Below are positions 60,740-64,000 of a stretch of DNA of 64,000 nt, in pieces. The position numbers and the translations under genes are program-made. The notes below the pieces were generated by a model, which did not search any database, was not told where the DNA came from, and saw nothing but the letters and a program-made list of their open reading frames with translations. This DNA comes from Alteribacillus persepolensis. GTDB taxonomy: Bacteria; Bacillota; Bacilli; Bacillales; Marinococcaceae. The stretch is taken from the NCBI RefSeq assembly GCF_900099605.1, contig NZ_FNDK01000011.1:47624-111623 (forward strand). The letters are read 5' to 3'. Position 1 is the first letter of the stretch; each line of letters opens with the position of its first letter.

Positions 60740-62029
60740 TTAAACCAATACCAAAACGATGGAAGGGAATAAGATTAATATCCCAACAAACACGACATAA
60801 GTAACAAAGAAATAAGTCGTTCCTTTAAATACAGTGGTTATCGGTGTGCTCGGAGTCAGGCCTTGAACGATATAGGCATTGATGCCAACCGGCGGCGTAA
60901 TAGCTCCTAAACTGGTAACCACGCAAATGATGACAGCAAACCATACTGGGTCATAACCTAACGCTAGGACTGTCGGATAAAAAATAGGGATAGAAACGAT
61001 TAGAAACCCAAGTGCATCCATGATAGCACCACCTATAACATAAATAGCCAATACAGCTATTAAAATGATAATAGACGGCACCGCTAAAGCACTCACCCAT
61101 TCAGCTACAGCAAAAGGCAATCTTGTAATAGTTAAAAAACGCCCAAAGACCATAGCGCCTACCATTAACATGAGTACCATTCCAGAGGTTTTCAGAGTTC
61201 CAACCATCGCTTGTTTAAATCGTTCCCATGTTAATTTCCTCATGGCAAAAGATAGAAGAAAGGCTCCAAATGCTCCAAAGGCTCCTGATTCTGTTGGAGT
61301 GAACCACCCCAAATACAATCCACCGATAACGAACATAAAAAGCAATGCAATCGGAATAATACCTTTCAATGAACGCAGCCTTTCCGCCATAGTAGAGCGT
61401 TCTCCCGAAGGTCCATAGTCCGGATGTATCTGACACAAATAAATAATCGTTGCGATAAGCAGAGCAGTTAGAAATACACCTGGAATAATACTTGCTATAA
61501 ACAAATCGCGAATTGACAACTCCATTTGTAACGCAATAATGATAAGTACGGTACTTGGCGGGATGATTATACCAAGAGTTCCTCCTGTTGCTATACTCCC
61601 TGTACTCAATGCTTCATTATATTTATATTTCTTTAACTCAGGTAACGACATTGTCCCCATTGTTGCAGCTGTTGCTGAGTTCGAACCACTAATCGATGCA
61701 AAACCTGCACTGGCTAAAATAGTTGTACCCGCCATGCCTCCACGCAAGTGTCCAATCCATTTGTATGCTGCATCAAAAAGGTTTTTTGTCACTCCCGTAC
61801 GAAAAATAATTTCCCCCATTAAAATATACAGTGGAATGACACTCAAAGAATAACTTGAGAATTGATTCCATAAATCAGCACTTAAAAGATTCAAGGCAGC
61901 ACTAGAAGAAGAGAATATCCACACCCCGGCAAAGCCGACAACAAACATGGCGAAACTAATTGGCATTCTCAGAAACACCAAAACAAACAAAACACCTACT
62001 CCTACTAAAGCTAAGACATTAGCATCCAT
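60740..62029 (-). CDS. dctM: TRAP transporter large permease subunit
   Basis: 429 residues, about 12 membrane helices. Family motifs FLRMPISFAMFVVG, ISGSNSATAATMGTMSLPELKKY-type residues (about 100-125) and ATGGTLGIIIPPSTVLIIIA are clear. It drives sodium- or proton-coupled uptake of an organic acid delivered by DctP. The ATG at 62029 overlaps the dctQ stop (TGATG), with AGGGGAGATC ahead. Confidence 0.95.
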   Translation of the reverse strand: MDANVLALVGVGVLFVLVFLRMPISFAMFVVGFAGVWIFSSSSAALNLLSADLWNQFSSYSLSVIPLYILMGEIIFRTGVTKNLFDAAYKWIGHLRGGMAGTTILASAGFASISGSNSATAATMGTMSLPELKKYKYNEALSTGSIATGGTLGIIIPPSTVLIIIALQMELSIRDLFIASIIPGVFLTALLIATIIYLCQIHPDYGPSGERSTMAERLRSLKGIIPIALLFMFVIGGLYLGWFTPTESGAFGAFGAFLLSFAMRKLTWERFKQAMVGTLKTSGMVLMLMVGAMVFGRFLTITRLPFAVAEWVSALAVPSIIILIAVLAIYVIGGAIMDALGFLIVSIPIFYPTVLALGYDPVWFAVIICVVTSLGAITPPVGINAYIVQGLTPSTPITTVFKGTTYFFVTYVVFVGILILFPSIVLVLV

Positions 62030-62586
62030 CAGATCTCCCCTTTCCAGATCATCCATATTTCTTTCACGACAGCTAACAGCAGACCGAGAAATCCAATGGA
62101 GCAGCAGACCACTATAGGATAAAAAGGTATGCGCATTGTTTCAGAAACAATCCCATTTTCCATTAACTCCAATCCATATATAGTCAACTGCCAGCCAGCA
62201 ATGATAAAGAATATAATACTTACTACATTTACAGCTGTATGAGTAATACGTTGGAGGAGCTGTGGAAATTTGCTAAACAGCAAATCAATGAAAACGTGAC
62301 CCTTATGAAGCTGGACAAAACCTAAGGAAAAAATAGCAGTAATTGCAGCAAGCCAGCTTACCATTTCTACTGTTCCAGCGACAGGATCAGAAAACAACCG
62401 CTTCACTGAGTTGAAAACAACCAGCAGCATCATAAGAATTAGAGCCGTCCCAGCTATGGAAGCTAATAATTGGTTAAATTTGTCTACTAATTTGAAAAAA
62501 ATGTTCCTTTCTCTGTTTACTTCTTGCTTTTTCTCACTTATCAGGGGCGTTTGAGACTCTAGTGAAACATTATATTTTTCTTCCAA
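62029..62586 (-). CDS. dctQ: TRAP transporter small permease subunit
   Basis: About 185 residues with four membrane helices and the family pattern VEMVSWLAAITAIFSLGFVQLHKGHVFIDLLF (across residues 75-107). The longer frame begins inside the upstream dctP gene. The best start is a TTG at 62586 (or the GTG just before it), with GGGAGG six to seven bases ahead. Forms the membrane complex with DctM. Confidence 0.88.
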   Translation of the reverse strand: MEEKYNVSLESQTPLISEKKQEVNRERNIFFKLVDKFNQLLASIAGTALILMMLLVVFNSVKRLFSDPVAGTVEMVSWLAAITAIFSLGFVQLHKGHVFIDLLFSKFPQLLQRITHTAVNVVSIIFFIIAGWQLTIYGLELMENGIVSETMRIPFYPIVVCCSIGFLGLLLAVVKEIWMIWKGEI

Positions 62587-62611
62587 CACCTTCCCTCCCT
62601 TCTTATGATCT

Positions 62612-63649
62612 TTATTCGCCTTTTTCGTTATATTTTTCAATCAATGATTTCATTTGCTCATAATATTCTTTTGCTGGATAACCCTCACTGGCTACCTCTT
62701 CTACATAGTTTTGCTGCATCTCCCCGAGCTTCTCATCCCACTTCTCTCTATCTGTTAACTCTACAATTTCATGTTCATGATTTTCCTTACTCCACTCAAT
62801 CGACTCCTGAACATGATTATCTAAATAATTTCCGGTAAATTCAGTCATTTCTTGATTCAATTCATCAATAACTTCTTGTACATCGCTTGGGAGACTTTCC
62901 CATCTGTCTTTGTTCATAACAGCTACAAATGTATTCAACGCTAATGGATAATTAGTAGTATATCCAACCATCTCGGCCAACTTAGAATCTTTTAGTATTT
63001 CTCGCGAAGATACATATCCATCCACAATACCAGTTTGCAGCGCTTCCGGAACTTCCGCCTGACTCATTCCTACCGGTGCTGCTCCTAATTCTTCCATAAT
63101 AGGTGTTAGTGCTCCGGCAATACGGAGCTGTTGTCCATCCAGGTCTTCTAATGACGTAATTGGCTTATTGCTTTGGATATATGCAGGTTCTGTAGCAAAA
63201 GACGTAATAATTTTGAAATCGTTGAGAGCTTCTGGAGGATATTGACTCACGAGATCCGCTACTACTTTACTAGCTGACAACGCACTGTTGTACCCAGAAG
63301 GCATATCTGATATAGATAGAAGCGGGAATCGCCCCGGCTCATAAGAAGTCGAGGTAAGTCCAATGTCTGCTGTCCCGCTTTCTACGCCATCATACATGTT
63401 ATTGGCCTCTAATAGAGAACCGCCCGGAAACAGTTCCACTTCCACTTTTCCATCTGTTCTCTCCTCCAAACGATTCTTCCACTCTTCCATCTGTACAGCA
63501 GGAAATGTATTTGCAGGGGCAAAAAATGCATACGTCAGTTTTATTGTCTCCCCATCCTGACCTCCCGCATCTGTGTCATTACCTCCACAAGCTGCCAGCA
63601 GACAAACGGTTATTAAAGTCAACAGACTTAAACTTAACATTTTCTTCAT
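62612..63649 (-). CDS. dctP: TRAP transporter solute-binding protein, DctP family (copy 1)
   Basis: 345-residue lipoprotein with lipobox LAAC near residue 20. Motifs as in the other two copies, with DGQQLRIAG around the carboxylate-binding arginine. The ATG at 63649 has AAGGAG eight bases ahead. It is co-transcribed with dctQ and dctM, so it is the cognate binding protein of the permease. Confidence 0.93.
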   Translation of the reverse strand: MKKMLSLSLLTLITVCLLAACGGNDTDAGGQDGETIKLTYAFFAPANTFPAVQMEEWKNRLEERTDGKVEVELFPGGSLLEANNMYDGVESGTADIGLTSTSYEPGRFPLLSISDMPSGYNSALSASKVVADLVSQYPPEALNDFKIITSFATEPAYIQSNKPITSLEDLDGQQLRIAGALTPIMEELGAAPVGMSQAEVPEALQTGIVDGYVSSREILKDSKLAEMVGYTTNYPLALNTFVAVMNKDRWESLPSDVQEVIDELNQEMTEFTGNYLDNHVQESIEWSKENHEHEIVELTDREKWDEKLGEMQQNYVEEVASEGYPAKEYYEQMKSLIEKYNEKGE

Positions 63650-63688
63650 GATGTTCACTCCTTGTCATTGAGTTCTTCCTCCATAACA

Positions 63689-63739
63689 GGTGGAATTGCA
63701 CCTTGGAGGGTGCTGTTCTACCTCAAGATGCAATTCACC
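63689..63739. other. Long imperfect hairpin ahead of dctP copy 1
   Basis: GGTGGAATTGCA (63689-63700) pairs with TGCAATTCACC (63729-63739) with one bulge, and inside it CTTGGAGG pairs with CCTCAAG, also with one bulge. No T-tract follows on either strand. It may be the end of the upstream gene's transcript or a leader structure for dctP. Confidence 0.45.
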
Positions 63740-63775
63740 AACTATTGTGGTTACATGCTCTTCCATACAATGCGG

Positions 63776-64000
63776 TTATTGTTTTTCTAATAAAAAGAAC
63801 GGACGGCCGATTGATGCATCCAGACGAAAATAGCGGTCTAATCCTGCAGCACGGAAAGAGTGCAGCATATCTGTAACCGTTTGCAAATCTGGAATGTTAT
63901 AAAGAAAACAAGCATGCCATTGATGAGGTCCTGCTTGACCGGCAGTCATAATGTCTCTGTCAAATGTCGCCAGCAGTTCAGAGCCGTTTCCCTTCCATTC
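63776..64000 (-). CDS. C-terminal 74 residues of an unrecognised protein (runs off the right edge)
   Basis: Stop TAA at 63776-63778; the frame is open to 64000. The visible end includes TAGQAGPHQWHACFLYNIPD, then MLHSFRAAGLDRYFRLDASI and GRPFFLLEKQ. No family recognised. It lies upstream of the TRAP genes on the same strand, 127 bases from the dctP copy 1 start, so it may belong to the same pathway. Confidence 0.8.
   Translation of the reverse strand, partial: EWKGNGSELLATFDRDIMTAGQAGPHQWHACFLYNIPDLQTVTDMLHSFRAAGLDRYFRLDASIGRPFFLLEKQ

Overview
The window comes from a low-to-moderate-GC Firmicute of the family Bacillaceae. It carries Bacillus-specific gene families (YerA, YerB, YerC, PcrB, CamS/YerH, YebE, YebG, BpsA/BpsB), strong AGGAGG ribosome-binding sites, guanine riboswitches and PurR boxes. 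The order gatB-gatA-gatC-camS-ligA-pcrA-pcrB-yerC-yerB-yerA-purD...purE-yebG-yebE-(insert)-pbuG-guaA-yebA-yeaD-yeaC closely follows the B. subtilis ye/yer region. No rRNA, tRNA, CRISPR array or intact insertion sequence was seen.

Layout. 1-3.8 kb: a truncated sigma-54-dependent RocR-like activator diverges from a likely four-gene operon (glutamate dehydrogenase, a lysine-less lipoyl-like protein, proline dehydrogenase, a small HNH-repeat protein) that starts at a near-consensus -24/-12 promoter. 3.8-18 kb, minus strand: dgkB, gatBAC, camS, ligA, pcrA, pcrB, yerC, yerB and yerA. 18.5-31.7 kb, minus strand: the complete 12-gene de novo IMP operon purEKBCSQLFMNHD, preceded by two inverted PurBoxes, a promoter, a guanine aptamer and an intrinsic terminator. 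31.7-46 kb: yebG, yebE, then an inserted block (bpsB, bpsA, an M20 carbamoylase-type hydrolase, an AcuI/YhdH-type reductase, a YitT-type membrane protein), then pbuG and guaA, each with its own guanine riboswitch, and the yeaC-yeaD-yebA (MoxR-DUF58-transglutaminase) module. 46-54 kb is an accessory region: an atypical thioredoxin, a DadA-like FAD oxidoreductase, a four-helix membrane protein, a kinase-EAL fusion, a stand-alone RelA/SpoT-type HD hydrolase and a RibBA-like protein that has lost key metal ligands. 54-64 kb: a TRAP transporter locus with one DctQM pair and three closely similar DctP binding proteins around a catabolic set (opine-type dehydrogenase, 3-hydroxyacyl-CoA-dehydrogenase-type enzyme, class II aldolase, TauD-type dioxygenase).

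How the parts work together. The left operon fits proline and glutamate use as carbon and nitrogen sources, with P5C dehydrogenase not in view. The purine block joins synthesis (pur), uptake (pbuG), GMP formation (guaA) and adenine use (yerA-like) under PurR and guanine control. The 49-54 kb neighbourhood combines domains linked to c-di-GMP, alarmones and flavin precursors, in an arrangement I do not recognise. The kinase-EAL fusion and the degenerate RibBA paralog are the best candidates for undescribed biology. The TRAP locus probably imports and oxidises one small organic acid, whose identity cannot be read from the sequence.

Start codons were revised from the longest open frame where a ribosome-binding site or known family N-terminus favoured an internal start. 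Family calls come from motif recognition without database searches.
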